Under the pieces are notes generated by a model. The model saw nothing but the letters and a program-made list of their open reading frames with translations. It did not search any database and was not told the DNA's origin. Made by a program: the position numbers and the translations under genes. From assembly GCF_004348825.1 (NCBI RefSeq), contig NZ_SMJU01000020.1:1-64000 (forward strand): a DNA stretch of 64,000 nt, read 5' to 3'. This DNA is from Arundinibacter roseus. GTDB taxonomy: Bacteria > Bacteroidota > Bacteroidia > Cytophagales > Spirosomataceae. Below are positions 52,757 through 61,713 of this stretch, in pieces (within the stretch, counting starts at the first letter, position 1; each line of letters begins with the position of its first letter).

Positions 52757-53197
52757 TTATTCGATTGCCCCAATTCCCTGAGCTTCAAGTTGTGCTATTG
52801 CTTGTTTCATTGCTTCAATTTGGTCAGGGGAATGGCTATGCCAGACAGTTACTTCACCAACTACTCTGAGAGGATGCTGCGAACGATAGGACATCGATGG
52901 ATTCCCGTTGAATTTTTGGTTGGTTAGATTTGGATCATCTTCGATGGGACCCGTCGGCTCAATCAGGTAGATTCTCTCCCGTCCATCGCCTTTGGCCAAT
53001 TCAGCTCCCCAAACGGCGGGATCTAAGGTAGCCGTGAAATAGATGTATCTGGCTTTATTTTGTTTCCCAAAGTTCGAGTTGTATCCAGCCTCCAATAGTT
53101 GCCCCAGTTTCAAATCAGCCTTTGTTCCATGTAAGTACGTCTGAATGAAAGGGGTATGGGCTGTGTGGGCCATTTGGGGTTCATTTTTGTTAGACAT
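52757..53197 (-). CDS. arr: Rifampin ADP-ribosyltransferase (Arr)
   Basis: A 146-residue protein with the Arr pattern: FIQTYLHGTKADLKLGQLLEAGYNSNFG (NAD-binding HGT and G..L), RYIYFTATLDPAVWGAELAKGDGRERIYLIEPTGPIEDDPN and PLRVVGEVTVWH. Length is standard. Arr transfers ADP-ribose from NAD to the C23 hydroxyl of rifamycins, giving rifampin resistance. It lies 9 bp after a MarR gene on the same strand, which suggests it is induced through that regulator. Environmental Bacteroidota carry such intrinsic arr genes. Confidence 0.93.
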   Translation of the reverse strand: MSNKNEPQMAHTAHTPFIQTYLHGTKADLKLGQLLEAGYNSNFGKQNKARYIYFTATLDPAVWGAELAKGDGRERIYLIEPTGPIEDDPNLTNQKFNGNPSMSYRSQHPLRVVGEVTVWHSHSPDQIEAMKQAIAQLEAQGIGAIE

Positions 53198-53206
53198 GTT
53201 GTATGC

Positions 53207-53653
53207 TTAATTAAGTTTTTCAATGGTTTGATTGGCCAATTGCAAAGATTTGTTCAGATAAGATTCTATTACCTCTCTTTCATTATCTGAAAATGAGGCG
53301 ATAATCTTTTCCGTTTCATTTTGAAATTCATCATAAAAAGGTTTCAAAAGCGCGATTATTTTCTCGCTCTCTGGGACGATATACACCTTCCTTCTATCAG
53401 CCGAATCGGGCTCCCTTTTCAACAAACCCTTTTTTTCAAATCTATCAATCAGTGCGGTTACAGACCCTGTTGTCAGTCCGGTTACTACTGCCAGCTCTCC
53501 GGCAGTCAGCTTACCTTTCAGAAAAAAGCCCAAATATTTGTGGTCCGTGCTGGCAAAGCCCATTTTTCTGGCAATTGCCTCGTGCATTTGAACCGAAGTG
53601 TAGGCGTACTTCTGACCAAGTTTTCTGATCGCCTGGACTTGTTCACTTCTCAT
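53207..53653 (-). CDS. MarR-family transcriptional regulator
   Basis: A 148-residue winged-helix protein: LTAGELAVVTGLTTGSVTALIDRFEKKGLLKREPDSADRRKVYIV (about 50-95) is the complete MarR DNA-binding core with the DRRK wing. Helical N- and C-termini provide dimerisation. It is the first gene of an operon with arr, and a dyad just upstream of its start is the likely operator, implying autorepression relieved by an antibiotic-like ligand. Confidence 0.92.
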   Translation of the reverse strand: MRSEQVQAIRKLGQKYAYTSVQMHEAIARKMGFASTDHKYLGFFLKGKLTAGELAVVTGLTTGSVTALIDRFEKKGLLKREPDSADRRKVYIVPESEKIIALLKPFYDEFQNETEKIIASFSDNEREVIESYLNKSLQLANQTIEKLN

Positions 53654-53661
53654 AAATTATC

Positions 53662-53693
53662 TTGTTTATCAATTATCTTGATCACAAAGATAA
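53662..53693. promoter_or_regulatory. Candidate MarR operator
   Basis: TTATCTT (53673-53679) and AAGATAA (53687-53693) form a dyad with 7-bp spacer. A direct repeat ATTATCTTG also precedes it at about 53657-53665. The dyad lies 20 bp upstream of the MarR start codon at 53653. Confidence 0.5.
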
Positions 53694-53975
53694 ATAAATA
53701 ATTTAAAATTTCAATCCCGTCAGTTCTTTGCGAGCCAGCCAAGCTGACAACTGCCAGCAGCTGACGGCTGTCCTTCACGAGTCAGAACAGACCGTTTCCT
53801 GAAAAGTTGATCGTTACTTTCAAAGGCCTGACCATCAAGTAGAAAAACATTTATCCGGCTCCAAGTCTGGTATTTAGCCGGCTGACTGACCAGATTGTAT
53901 CCTCGGCTCCTTCCTTTGTATTTTAGATAGACTTTTATAACTTTAATTAACTTAATTTTATCTCCATGAAAAAAT

Positions 53976-54137
53976 GTGCTTTCCCTTCTGATTCTGCTCG
54001 GAGTATTAGCCTGCAATAGGAAAGAAACAGACACGGTAAAACCCGAGAACCAGAACTGGTATACAATAAAGTCACCAATTGACCAGGTGATTGAGGGGTT
54101 ATGGGGAGTCCGGGAAAAGACCCTTTTCTTTTTGTAA
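53976..54137 (+). CDS. Short lipoprotein reading frame (probably truncated)
   Basis: From GTG 53976 the frame reads LSLLILLGVLACNRKETDTV (signal and lipobox LACN) then ENQNWYTIKSPIDQVIEGLW and stops at 54137: 53 residues. An ATG at 53966 lies in a different frame, so a frameshift near the start is possible (MKK then NVLSLL). It looks like the first part of a larger lipoprotein. The rest of 53704-54362 holds nothing I can support. Confidence 0.4.
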   Translation: MLSLLILLGVLACNRKETDTVKPENQNWYTIKSPIDQVIEGLWGVREKTLFFL

Positions 54138-54362
54138 CAGCAGGGAAGGAAGAGGGGGCGTCTATATTTCAAAGAATCAGCTGCCGTGATGTTTCCCCCT
54201 CATGTTGTTAGCTGTTTCAAAACCGATTGTTTACCCTGCTCAGGCTATTAATTAGCAAGACCTTCGACCGATTTAGTAGGAGAGTGGGGTGGTTAGTGGT
54301 GAAAAATTTATGGATGTAACTATATTTTTCTATATTGCCAGCATTTTCCACCCTTCAACTGC

Positions 54363-54953
54363 ATGAACCACACAACTCAACCTGAAAAGGCATTTCAGAA
54401 AGCGGTAGAGTCGCTGATGGAGTGCTCACCGGCTGTCCACACGACCATTCTAAAACGGCTGCGCGTCCGCACTTTTTCCCGCAAAGAAATTTTTGCCACC
54501 CTCGACCCGTTCCAACAAGGCCTGCATCTAATCTACGAGGGCTTGGCCCGGTGCTACTACCAGGATGCCAAAGGCCGCAAGACCACGGCCTGCTTTGTTT
54601 GTGAAACGCAGTTTCTACCACTTACTACCGGGGCACCTGATGCTACCGGTGGGGCGCTTACCCTCGAATTTCTGGAAGAAACAACGGTAATGACCCTAAC
54701 AGCCGAAGATCTCGCAGAGCTGTACCGACAGCATCCGGGCCTGTCTCAATTGCCCTACCTCGTAGCCCAACGGCAGTTGGTTCGCCAAGAAATGTGGCTC
54801 CGGGCCTTCCGGTTGTACAGCAGCGGGGAGCTACTGATGTGGTTTCAGCGGGAGTATCCTTGTTTAAAGGACCGCATTGCCAACAAACACCTCGCCTCTT
54901 TCGTGGGCCTTGCCCCTGAAAGCCTGAGCCGCCTCCGGGCTAAGAAGAAGTGA
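54363..54953 (+). CDS. Crp/Fnr-family transcriptional regulator
   Basis: A 196-residue protein with a cyclic-nucleotide-binding-like beta-roll (residues 25-115; FSRKEIFATLDPFQQGLHLIYEGLARCYY), a long dimer helix (LVAQRQLVRQEMWLRAFRLYSSGELLMWFQREYP) and a C-terminal HTH (IANKHLASFVGLAPESLSRLRAKKK). The recognition helix APESLSRLR is typical of Bacteroidota Crp/Fnr proteins that lack cAMP-binding residues. It stands directly upstream of the beta-barrel/TonB operon, and palindromes TTAACC..GGTTAA precede that operon and the later EcsC gene, which it may control. Confidence 0.88.
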   Translation: MNHTTQPEKAFQKAVESLMECSPAVHTTILKRLRVRTFSRKEIFATLDPFQQGLHLIYEGLARCYYQDAKGRKTTACFVCETQFLPLTTGAPDATGGALTLEFLEETTVMTLTAEDLAELYRQHPGLSQLPYLVAQRQLVRQEMWLRAFRLYSSGELLMWFQREYPCLKDRIANKHLASFVGLAPESLSRLRAKKK

Positions 54954-55043
54954 CCGAAAAGTTACTTTTTGCGTCGGTTTTAAGAAACTCAGTATAGAAA
55001 AATGGATAAAATCACTAAAAAATTAACATTATCCGGTACGAAG

Positions 55044-55057
55044 TTAACCTGGGTTAA
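55044..55057. promoter_or_regulatory. Palindromic regulatory element upstream of the beta-barrel operon
   Basis: TTAACC-TG-GGTTAA (55044-55057) is followed by AAAATATGTCACTCTTTTG (55070-55088). A diverged copy of the whole block, including the palindrome and the TCACT..CTCTTTTG box, is found at 59137-59185 upstream of the EcsC gene. Confidence 0.5.
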
Positions 55058-55251
55058 TTTGTTTTCTCAAAAATATGTCACTCTTTTGCAATAAAGAAAG
55101 CCCCGTATAGGAAAAATAGTTCTATTCCAACTTTCAAGGCAGGCTTTGACTCCTTATATGGAAAGGAATTACCTTACCTGTAAGGGGTCAAAAGTATTTT
55201 TATGGAGGTGAAGGAATTATGCAACAATTTGAAGTTTTCAAACCACCACTT

Positions 55252-55881
55252 ATGAAAAAAGCCTGTATCACTACCTTCGTCATTCTGGTAATATGCCACA
55301 CATACTCCCACGCCCAAATCCCTGACAAATTCGCTTTCGGTATCAAAGCTGGTCTAAACTACATGGATACCCGTCTGGCCCAACGCCCGAAAAATCAAAT
55401 TTTGTACCTGACGGGAGTGCGTGGCTCGGATGGGTATCAGGCAGGGGTATGGGCAAGTTTACCCATACGCAAGTGGATCTTCCTGGATACGGATCTGGAA
55501 TTTTCAAATCTGGGTCAGGAACGCTACATTCCCCGTACAGATACAGTAGTCGGTCGCAATCGTTACCACTATCTGGGGCTAAGTACCCGCCTGGGAGCCA
55601 CCTACCGGGGGGCTTTTGTAAGCCTGGGGCCTCAAATAAACCTTCAACTGAACAGGAATACCTTTATATCAGAGCCTGTGCCTGTTTTCTGGGGGCTGAA
55701 TGCCCGGATGGGCTATCAATATCGCCAAATCAGGGCTGAAGTATTTTATACCAAAGGCTTGAGCCATTACGATGTGAATACGGAAAATAAAGAACTTGGT
55801 CGTAAAATTCTGTTTTTTGGAAAAACAGTAGGTTTCTCTCTGGGCTGGCAGTTGCTGGGCGGAAAAAAAGACAGTAGGTAG
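55252..55881 (+). CDS. Outer-membrane beta-barrel protein
   Basis: About 209 residues from ATG 55252, which places a clean signal peptide first (MKKACITTFVILVICHTYSHAQ). ATG 55219, preceded by a strong GGAGGTG, would add 11 residues. The mature part has the small-porin pattern FAFGIKAGLNYMDTR, VWASLPIRKWIFLDTDLEFSNLGQ, YHYLGLSTRLGATYRGAFVSLGPQI and final GKTVGFSLGWQLLGG. It is followed at 9 bp by the TonB-dependent receptor gene. Its role may be as a companion barrel or sensor. Confidence 0.8.
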   Translation: MKKACITTFVILVICHTYSHAQIPDKFAFGIKAGLNYMDTRLAQRPKNQILYLTGVRGSDGYQAGVWASLPIRKWIFLDTDLEFSNLGQERYIPRTDTVVGRNRYHYLGLSTRLGATYRGAFVSLGPQINLQLNRNTFISEPVPVFWGLNARMGYQYRQIRAEVFYTKGLSHYDVNTENKELGRKILFFGKTVGFSLGWQLLGGKKDSR

Positions 55882-55890
55882 GTAGTAGAG

Positions 55891-58275
55891 ATGATGATTT
55901 TTTCGATGCGCATTATTCAAATAACTATACTGGCCTGCCTGCTGGCATGGAGCTCCGGGGAGGGCTGGGCGCAGCCCCAAAAAATCGTCAAGGGGGTTGT
56001 TATTGAGGTAGGTTCCGGGGAGCCACTGGCCTCTGTGGCTATTTCGGACAGCAGCCGGCGGGCCCTGGGCATCACCAACCGCTACGGGTATTTTAGCCTG
56101 ATTCTGGATGGTTCAGCCCGGTCTGTGGTTTTTTCTGCTGTCGGCTACGAGCCCCGGCGGATAGTGTTGGCAGGTGATACCGTGCTTTCGGTGGCATTGA
56201 GCCCGCTAACTTTACAAACCGTAGAGATCAAGGGCAGCAATCAGCAGCTTCTCAATATCAATCATCTGACCATCACGCCCAGCCTGCTTAGTAATCTACC
56301 CAGCATTGGCGGGGAGCGTGACCTGATCAAAGCTATCTCGCTGTTTTCGGGCGTGGTACCAGGCAGCGAGCTGGCGTCGGGCTTTCAGGTGCGCGGCGGG
56401 GGCAATGACCAAAACCTCTTCTACCTTGACGGGGCACCGATTTACAGCACCGGACACTTATTCAATTTTCTCTCGCTGTTCAACCCCGATGCCATACAGA
56501 AAGTTGATTTCTACAAGGGAGATTTTCCGGTAGAGTTTGGCGGACGCCTGTCGTCGGTGACCGATGTGGCGTTTCGGGAAGGCAATAAAAATTGCTGGGA
56601 AGGGCAGGCTGAGCTGGGGGTGATCAGCTCGAAGATCACCGTAGAAGGGCCGCTGGTACCCAACAAAACCTCCGTACTGGTGGCGGCCCGGTCGGCCTAC
56701 CTCAATTTGTTCAATCTGGGCAAGGAAAAAGCCGTTCGCAACCATAAGGCGGATAACTTTTTCGGCTATAACTTCTACGACCTGAACGTCAAGCTTAACC
56801 ATGCTTTCAATAAAAATCATAAGGTTTTTCTGAGCTACTACCGGGGTGTTGACGACTACCGCATCCTGCAAAACAACCCTACGGGCCGATCCCGTGACCA
56901 GAACTACCGCCGACTGACCAACCAACTGCTCTCGGCCCGGTCGTACCACGTGCTGGGGCCGAGGCTGTTTCTGCAAACGGGTCTACACGCCACGCACTAT
57001 TCGTTTAGGTACATTGAGGGGAACACGCAGTTTCAGGTAGAGTCGCAGCAGGCGCAACCCTGGCTGATTCCCGAGCTGATCTACACTAAAACGGATGAAG
57101 CGCTCAACCGAAGCCGCGGGGCTATATCTGACCTTTCGGCCAACCTGCTGGCCGAGTGGCTGGTTAGTGCCCGGCTCCGGGCCAAAGCCGGAGTCGAGCT
57201 GATCCGTCATCGCTACCAGCCCATCAATTACCGCCTGCAAGGTACTCTGGGCGACTCGCTGATCTTGCAGGAGCCCACCCGCATGGCTTTTGAAAGTGCG
57301 TACTTCGGTAGTCTCTCCCTGGACCTGTCGCCCCGCTGGCAGTGGACGATGGGCGGGCGCTACTCCGGCTTTCAGTCGGCGGGGGTTCGCTACGCAGGCT
57401 TTGAGCCCCGCACCTCATTGAGTTTTCGGGACGGGGAATCGCACCTGCAACTGAGCGCGTCGCGCACCATGCAGTACAACCACGCGCTGGTGCAGGAGGG
57501 CGAGCTGGTGGACAAAACCATGTGGGTACCTTCCACGGCCCGCATCCTGCCGCAGTCTGCCTGGCAGTACGCAGTTGGGTGGTCGCAGATCCTGAAGGGA
57601 TTTCGCTACAATCTGGGGATATTTTACAAGCAAATGCACAACCTGAGTCAGTATCAGTACATCATCGGCGTTCCTTTTGTGTACTATGACTGGGAGGCCA
57701 ACACCCTCAGCGGAGGGCGGGGGCGTGCCTACGGGGCCGAACTGGCCGCCAGCAAAACCCTGAACCGATGGGACCTGGGCCTGAATTATACCCTGTCATG
57801 GAGTCAGAGGCGGTTTGAAGCTCTCAACAACGCACAATGGTTCCCATACATCTACGACCGACGCCATTCGTTCAACGCCAACGCACTTTTCCGGATTTCC
57901 GGCAAAACCCGGCTGTCGCTGCTGTGGCTGTATTATAGCGGTCAGCGCTACCATGCACCGGTGGGACGCATTGCTGATAACCCACTGGGGTATGGCTATG
58001 TGGTTTATGATGACCTTAATGCTGGCAAGGTGCCCGACTACCACCGGCTGGATGCCTCCTTAACCAGGAGATTTGACCGGCCAGAAAACAAGTACTGGGA
58101 AGTAAGTCTTAACATATACAATGTGTACAGCCGCCGCAATACCTACCGGCTGTACCCGGCCCGGCAGATCGTGGTGGATAGCCAGGGTAACCGTGTTGGA
58201 AATCGGTACGTGATGCGATCAGCGGCGGTGTTTCCTATCCTTCCTTCTCTCAGTATTCGCTACAAATTCCTATGA
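55891..58275 (+). CDS. TonB-dependent outer-membrane receptor with N-terminal regulatory Ig domain
   Basis: A 794-residue protein with a signal peptide (ending WAQP at about 28), a CarboxypepD_reg domain (about 30-110; VKGVVIEVGSGEPLASVAIS, ITNRYGYFSLIL), the plug (about 125-235; LPSIGGERDLIKAISLFSGV, GFQVRGGGNDQNLFYLDGAPIYSTGHLF) and a 22-strand-type barrel to the terminal SIRYKFL. It imports an unknown ligand with TonB energy. Genes before and after overlap or nearly overlap, and the DUF4249 partner begins 4 bp before its stop. Confidence 0.92.
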   Translation: MMIFSMRIIQITILACLLAWSSGEGWAQPQKIVKGVVIEVGSGEPLASVAISDSSRRALGITNRYGYFSLILDGSARSVVFSAVGYEPRRIVLAGDTVLSVALSPLTLQTVEIKGSNQQLLNINHLTITPSLLSNLPSIGGERDLIKAISLFSGVVPGSELASGFQVRGGGNDQNLFYLDGAPIYSTGHLFNFLSLFNPDAIQKVDFYKGDFPVEFGGRLSSVTDVAFREGNKNCWEGQAELGVISSKITVEGPLVPNKTSVLVAARSAYLNLFNLGKEKAVRNHKADNFFGYNFYDLNVKLNHAFNKNHKVFLSYYRGVDDYRILQNNPTGRSRDQNYRRLTNQLLSARSYHVLGPRLFLQTGLHATHYSFRYIEGNTQFQVESQQAQPWLIPELIYTKTDEALNRSRGAISDLSANLLAEWLVSARLRAKAGVELIRHRYQPINYRLQGTLGDSLILQEPTRMAFESAYFGSLSLDLSPRWQWTMGGRYSGFQSAGVRYAGFEPRTSLSFRDGESHLQLSASRTMQYNHALVQEGELVDKTMWVPSTARILPQSAWQYAVGWSQILKGFRYNLGIFYKQMHNLSQYQYIIGVPFVYYDWEANTLSGGRGRAYGAELAASKTLNRWDLGLNYTLSWSQRRFEALNNAQWFPYIYDRRHSFNANALFRISGKTRLSLLWLYYSGQRYHAPVGRIADNPLGYGYVVYDDLNAGKVPDYHRLDASLTRRFDRPENKYWEVSLNIYNVYSRRNTYRLYPARQIVVDSQGNRVGNRYVMRSAAVFPILPSLSIRYKFL

Positions 58276-59093
58276 AAAATGTCCTGATAGCATTTATGGC
58301 TGGTATTTTACTGGCTTCCTGTGAAATGGTTTCCCAGAAAAATGTGGATTTGCCTCCGGCGGTCGAACGGCTGGTGATGATCGGACTGGCTACCAATCAG
58401 GGAATCGGGGTGTATGTGTCCCGAACGGTACCCCTGCCCATTACAGCCAGCAGAGACGAATTAATCGAGGCTCAGGTTCAATTGGTACAATCGGAAACCT
58501 CCATCGCCCGACTGCACAAAAATTCCCAGCTCTACGAGTCAGATACCGCCTTACATTTTGATAGCAGCTACCAGCTGAGGGTGGTGCATCCTACGCTGGG
58601 AGAAGCCTCGGCCCCGCTCGAAGTTATTCCGGGCCGGATCGCCATTCAGGCGGCCAGCCTACGGGGAGAAGCCTCAGATGGCGAGGCTTCGGTATCCTTT
58701 ATGTTCAGCGACCCTCCCGGCCCGAATTACTATGCCTATCAGTTTATTCCCCTGAAAGACGGTGTTCCATTGACAGACATCAACCCCTATTCCTTCCGCG
58801 TGGTGCTGGATGACACCAATTTTGAGGGCAAAACCCGAACCGTAACCGACCGGATGCTGAAGACTTTTTCGCTGGCCGATGGTACCCGGGTCTTTGCCAA
58901 CGGTGCCCTGATCTACCTGCATCATCTGACAGCTAATACCTACCGCTACCACCGCTCGCTGCAAGAGTACGAGGGCTATTCGGAAGATACCTTCGCCAAT
59001 CCTCCCCCGGTCCTTTCCAACGTCCGCAATGGCTTTGGGTATCTAGGGGTGAGCTATGTGGATACGGTGCGGGTGGAACTGGTAGATAAATGA
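58272..59093 (+). CDS. DUF4249 surface-exposed lipoprotein
   Basis: A 273-residue lipoprotein (lipobox LLASCE, about 13-18) of the DUF4249 family: PLPITASRDELIEAQVQLVQ, YQLRVVHPTLGEASAPLEVIPG and LHHLTANTYRYHRSLQEY with ending LGVSYVDTVRVELVDK. DUF4249 genes nearly always follow a TonB receptor with a regulatory domain, as here (4-bp overlap). They are thought to sit on the outer face as the receptor's partner, like SusD in other systems. Confidence 0.88.
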   Translation: MKNVLIAFMAGILLASCEMVSQKNVDLPPAVERLVMIGLATNQGIGVYVSRTVPLPITASRDELIEAQVQLVQSETSIARLHKNSQLYESDTALHFDSSYQLRVVHPTLGEASAPLEVIPGRIAIQAASLRGEASDGEASVSFMFSDPPGPNYYAYQFIPLKDGVPLTDINPYSFRVVLDDTNFEGKTRTVTDRMLKTFSLADGTRVFANGALIYLHHLTANTYRYHRSLQEYEGYSEDTFANPPPVLSNVRNGFGYLGVSYVDTVRVELVDK

Positions 59094-59136
59094 GCATTTT
59101 TAATATCCTGGAAACTTAATATTTGCCGGAATAAAG

Positions 59137-59150
59137 TTAACCGGTGTTAA
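59137..59150. promoter_or_regulatory. Palindromic regulatory element upstream of the EcsC gene
   Basis: TTAACCGGTGTTAA (59137-59150) with downstream AAATATTTCACTTACTCTTTTGG (59163-59185) repeats, in diverged form, the block at 55044-55088. The rest of 59094-59407 has no gene. Confidence 0.5.
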
Positions 59151-59407
59151 GTTTTTTGTGAGAAATATTTCACTTACTCTTTTGGCAGTGTCTCCATCAT
59201 AACCCTTTCTCAAACGAAACTTTCGGTCGGGAGAACACCAGGCAAGCTGAATCCGTTTAAGAATTTAGATATAAAGTAAACCTTAGCCGCACAAACATAG
59301 CCCCCACAATTTGTACAAGCCTCCCCTATACAAAGTCCTGGTATATGGGTAGCTTTACGATAGTAGCGCGCCGGATGCGTGTATTCACCGATATTTTCCC
59401 GAACACC

Positions 59408-60211
59408 ATGACTCTTTACGAACAGATCATTCAGCAGGAATTGCAGCAATGGCAGCAAAAAATACAGAAGCCGCCCTCGGCCGGCAACCGGCTGGCGAAG
59501 AACATTCAAAGCCGCATCAATCGCTTTATACCCGAAAAAATACATCAGGCTGTCACTGCGACCATCAAACAAATGACCCGGGGCGTACTTTACGGAGCCG
59601 GATTCACGACCCGTATGCCCGCAACAGACCTACCCCTGCAGTCGCGGGAAGTAGTGGTAAAGGAGCGCATCGGATTCTATAAGAAAACGGGTGCAACGGA
59701 GGGAGCCCTGACCGGAGCCGGGGGTTTTTGGCTGGCAGTGGCAGATTTTCCCTTGCTGTTGGGAATCAAGATGAAGATGCCATTCGAAATAGCGGCTCTC
59801 TATGGGCACCCCATTGACGACTACCGCGAGCGGCTCTTTATCCTGCACGTATTTCAGCTGGCTTTTTCGAGTCAGGAGCGGCGGCGTGAGGTATACCGGC
59901 TCATGGAAAATTGGGATGAACAAAGTAAACAATTACCAGAAGACATCCATCAGTTTGACTGGCTCACCTTTCAGCTCGAGTACCGCGACTACATTGATCT
60001 GGCCAAGATGGCGCAGCTGATACCGGGTGTGGGAGCGGCGGTGGGGCTGGTGGTCAACTACCGGCTCATCAACAGCCTGGGGACTACGGCCATGAATGCC
60101 TACCGGATGCGCTGGCTGGCGGCCAGGTCAAAAGAAGAAAAGCTACTTCCTCCACCCGATAAAGAGCTGCCGGGGGCGCAAACCAAATTGTCGCTTATGC
60201 AAATTTTCTAA
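59408..60211 (+). CDS. EcsC-family protein with IS-derived C-terminus
   Basis: About 267 residues from ATG 59408 (MTLYEQIIQQELQQWQQKIQ); ATG 59345 would add 21. It carries the EcsC core: GAGGFWLAVADFPLLLGIKMKMPFEIAALYGHP (about 100-132) and LAKMAQLIPGVGAAVGLVVNYRLINSLG (about 200-227). EcsC relatives are small amphipathic proteins linked to ABC-transporter control in Bacillus; the Bacteroidota function is unknown. The last 12 residues (GAQTKLSLMQIF) are encoded within the terminal repeat of the adjoining ISKra4-like element, so the natural C-terminus has been replaced. Confidence 0.82.
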   Translation: MTLYEQIIQQELQQWQQKIQKPPSAGNRLAKNIQSRINRFIPEKIHQAVTATIKQMTRGVLYGAGFTTRMPATDLPLQSREVVVKERIGFYKKTGATEGALTGAGGFWLAVADFPLLLGIKMKMPFEIAALYGHPIDDYRERLFILHVFQLAFSSQERRREVYRLMENWDEQSKQLPEDIHQFDWLTFQLEYRDYIDLAKMAQLIPGVGAAVGLVVNYRLINSLGTTAMNAYRMRWLAARSKEEKLLPPPDKELPGAQTKLSLMQIF

Positions 60212-61262
60212 TTCCCATTTTTAGAGCAATTACTTGCCTTACGTGTATTCTTTTGTGACTTTTAAAAATGGCACGAATATTCAGTACAGCGGTTAGTCCT
60301 TTGGTCCATCGTTGCCCGACAAGTTTGCATCTTTGCTGAACGACTGTGCTAATGGCGGATTCAATAGCACCGCTTCCAATACAGTATCCTGCAGCCCTGT
60401 ATTCATGGTATTTCATCCTGTATCTATTGTGTTCATAGTACCTGATGAGCCTATCGGCCTGTTTCCTGATAGCCCTGTTCTTGCAGGTGTTTTTCTTGTG
60501 CAATATGGCCAGAATCACCTGGTCAAGCTTTCCGCCCACAAGTAGTTTTGAACAGCTTTCAATCCAGTTCGAGCAGGCGCGATCGTCGTTGAAAACTGCT
60601 TTGGCAAAATCGGCCAGATGCTCGGTGGCATGGTAAAAATCAAGGATGACAACCGCATCGGCATGTTTGTTGGCCAGCCATCGGGCGATCCATTCAGCCC
60701 CGTCACTAATGGCTACCAGTTGCAGGTTGGGGGTTTGGCTGCGATGATTTGCGATTAGTTCATCGAAGCGTGCAGTAAACTCGGTGCTGCTACCCAATTG
60801 GGCAATATAATCTGATTTTTCCAGGGCCATCCGAAGAGTAATACCTTCATAATCAGAAGACTTTTTAACTAGTTGATGGGCGCCAAACAACCTGCCAACC
60901 TTCGTCTCACGGAAGCCTTCATCGGTTCGAATATGACCACCGTCTGTTTCTACATAGAGTACCGAAGGAGCATCGCAGGTCGTCGGATCTGACTGCATAA
61001 AATCGAATCCCGGAGTTGTTAACGCGTCTTCAACTTCGGGCAGAGTCCCAAAGTATTCCGTTAGGCGCTGGCATTGAGAAGCACCAATGTCGGCATGTGG
61101 AAGGGCCGTGTTGAGTAGTTGAGAGCCTCGTGCAAAAGGCAGGTCACTACTAAATTCCAGCATATGACTTTGTAACAAAGGGCTAACGGCAAAGTTGTGC
61201 TGCATATCCTTAATGTACGGATGGCTTTTATCTATTTCAAGTAGGCCAAGGGTGCATTTAAT
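60195..61262 (-). CDS. ISKra4-like transposase, main reading frame
   Basis: The frame is open from the A-run at 61264-61272 down to 60195; the first ATG gives 336 residues. DDE-type features are YVETDGGHI (first Asp), AISDGAEWIARWLANKHADAVVILDFYHATEHLADFA (second Asp and the conserved DFYHA.EHL) and YCIGSGAIESAI with the third acidic residue. This is the ISKra4 family pattern. Expression as a full protein requires a frameshift or transcriptional slippage on the nine-A run shared with the small upstream frame. Confidence 0.82.
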   Translation of the reverse strand: MKCTLGLLEIDKSHPYIKDMQHNFAVSPLLQSHMLEFSSDLPFARGSQLLNTALPHADIGASQCQRLTEYFGTLPEVEDALTTPGFDFMQSDPTTCDAPSVLYVETDGGHIRTDEGFRETKVGRLFGAHQLVKKSSDYEGITLRMALEKSDYIAQLGSSTEFTARFDELIANHRSQTPNLQLVAISDGAEWIARWLANKHADAVVILDFYHATEHLADFAKAVFNDDRACSNWIESCSKLLVGGKLDQVILAILHKKNTCKNRAIRKQADRLIRYYEHNRYRMKYHEYRAAGYCIGSGAIESAISTVVQQRCKLVGQRWTKGLTAVLNIRAIFKSHKRIHVRQVIALKMGIRKFA

Positions 61263-61443
61263 CTTTTTTTTTACGCCGGTCTTTACTTTTGACCCCTAGA
61301 TTTTTCTGGGCTACCGACCTGCCAAGATCCATCCAAATATCAACGAAACCCTGCTCGTACTCCAGAAGCCCAGGCAGCTCGTTTAAACGGTTTATCTCCA
61401 AATATTTTGCGCGGGCAAGCTCTATGAATTCTTCTTCTGTCAT
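61258..61443 (-). CDS. ISKra4-like transposase, small upstream frame
   Basis: 61 residues, MTEEEFIELARAKYLEINRL then LPGLLEYEQGFVDIWMDLGR, ending DRRKKKD. This is the N-terminal piece of ISKra4-type transposases. It ends in a run of nine A (T9 on the plus strand at 61264-61272). Moving by one position there joins it to the main frame (…IKCTLGLLEIDKSHPYI). Confidence 0.75.
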   Translation of the reverse strand: MTEEEFIELARAKYLEINRLNELPGLLEYEQGFVDIWMDLGRSVAQKNLGVKSKDRRKKKD

Positions 61444-61713
61444 CGGTTGGTCGAGTTTAAAATAAACACTATCTCAAAGATATAAAATATTCAGGTGCGA
61501 CAATTTGAATTGCGCCCGCTGATTGTATGTTTTACCTTCTGCCAAATGATTAAGTATTTTTAATTCTTTTTTACTGAATTGACTCTTATATTTATTGTCC
61601 TCTATTAATATCACAGGATTCATATTTAAGGATTTAACAATGCTAGTTGGTGCCTGATTACTAATTAATTTGTTTTGTTTGGATATGAGGTCCATAAATC
61701 CATCCTCTTTAAT

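Larger units (their letters stand above)
60174..61517 (-). mobile_element. ISKra4-like insertion sequence
   Basis: Terminal inverted repeats GGGCGCAAACCAAATTGTCGC (60174-60194) and the reverse complement of 61497-61517 match at 18 of 21 positions and delimit 1344 bp with two transposase frames. The left flank is the EcsC gene and the right flank is a LuxR-type gene, so no simple insertion into one gene can be reconstructed. A deletion or rearrangement has accompanied it. Confidence 0.7.

Noticed and set aside
53720-54172. 150-residue minus-strand open frame
   Set aside because: Low-complexity, Ser/Arg-rich translation lying opposite a lipoprotein signal-peptide frame; no domain or promoter.
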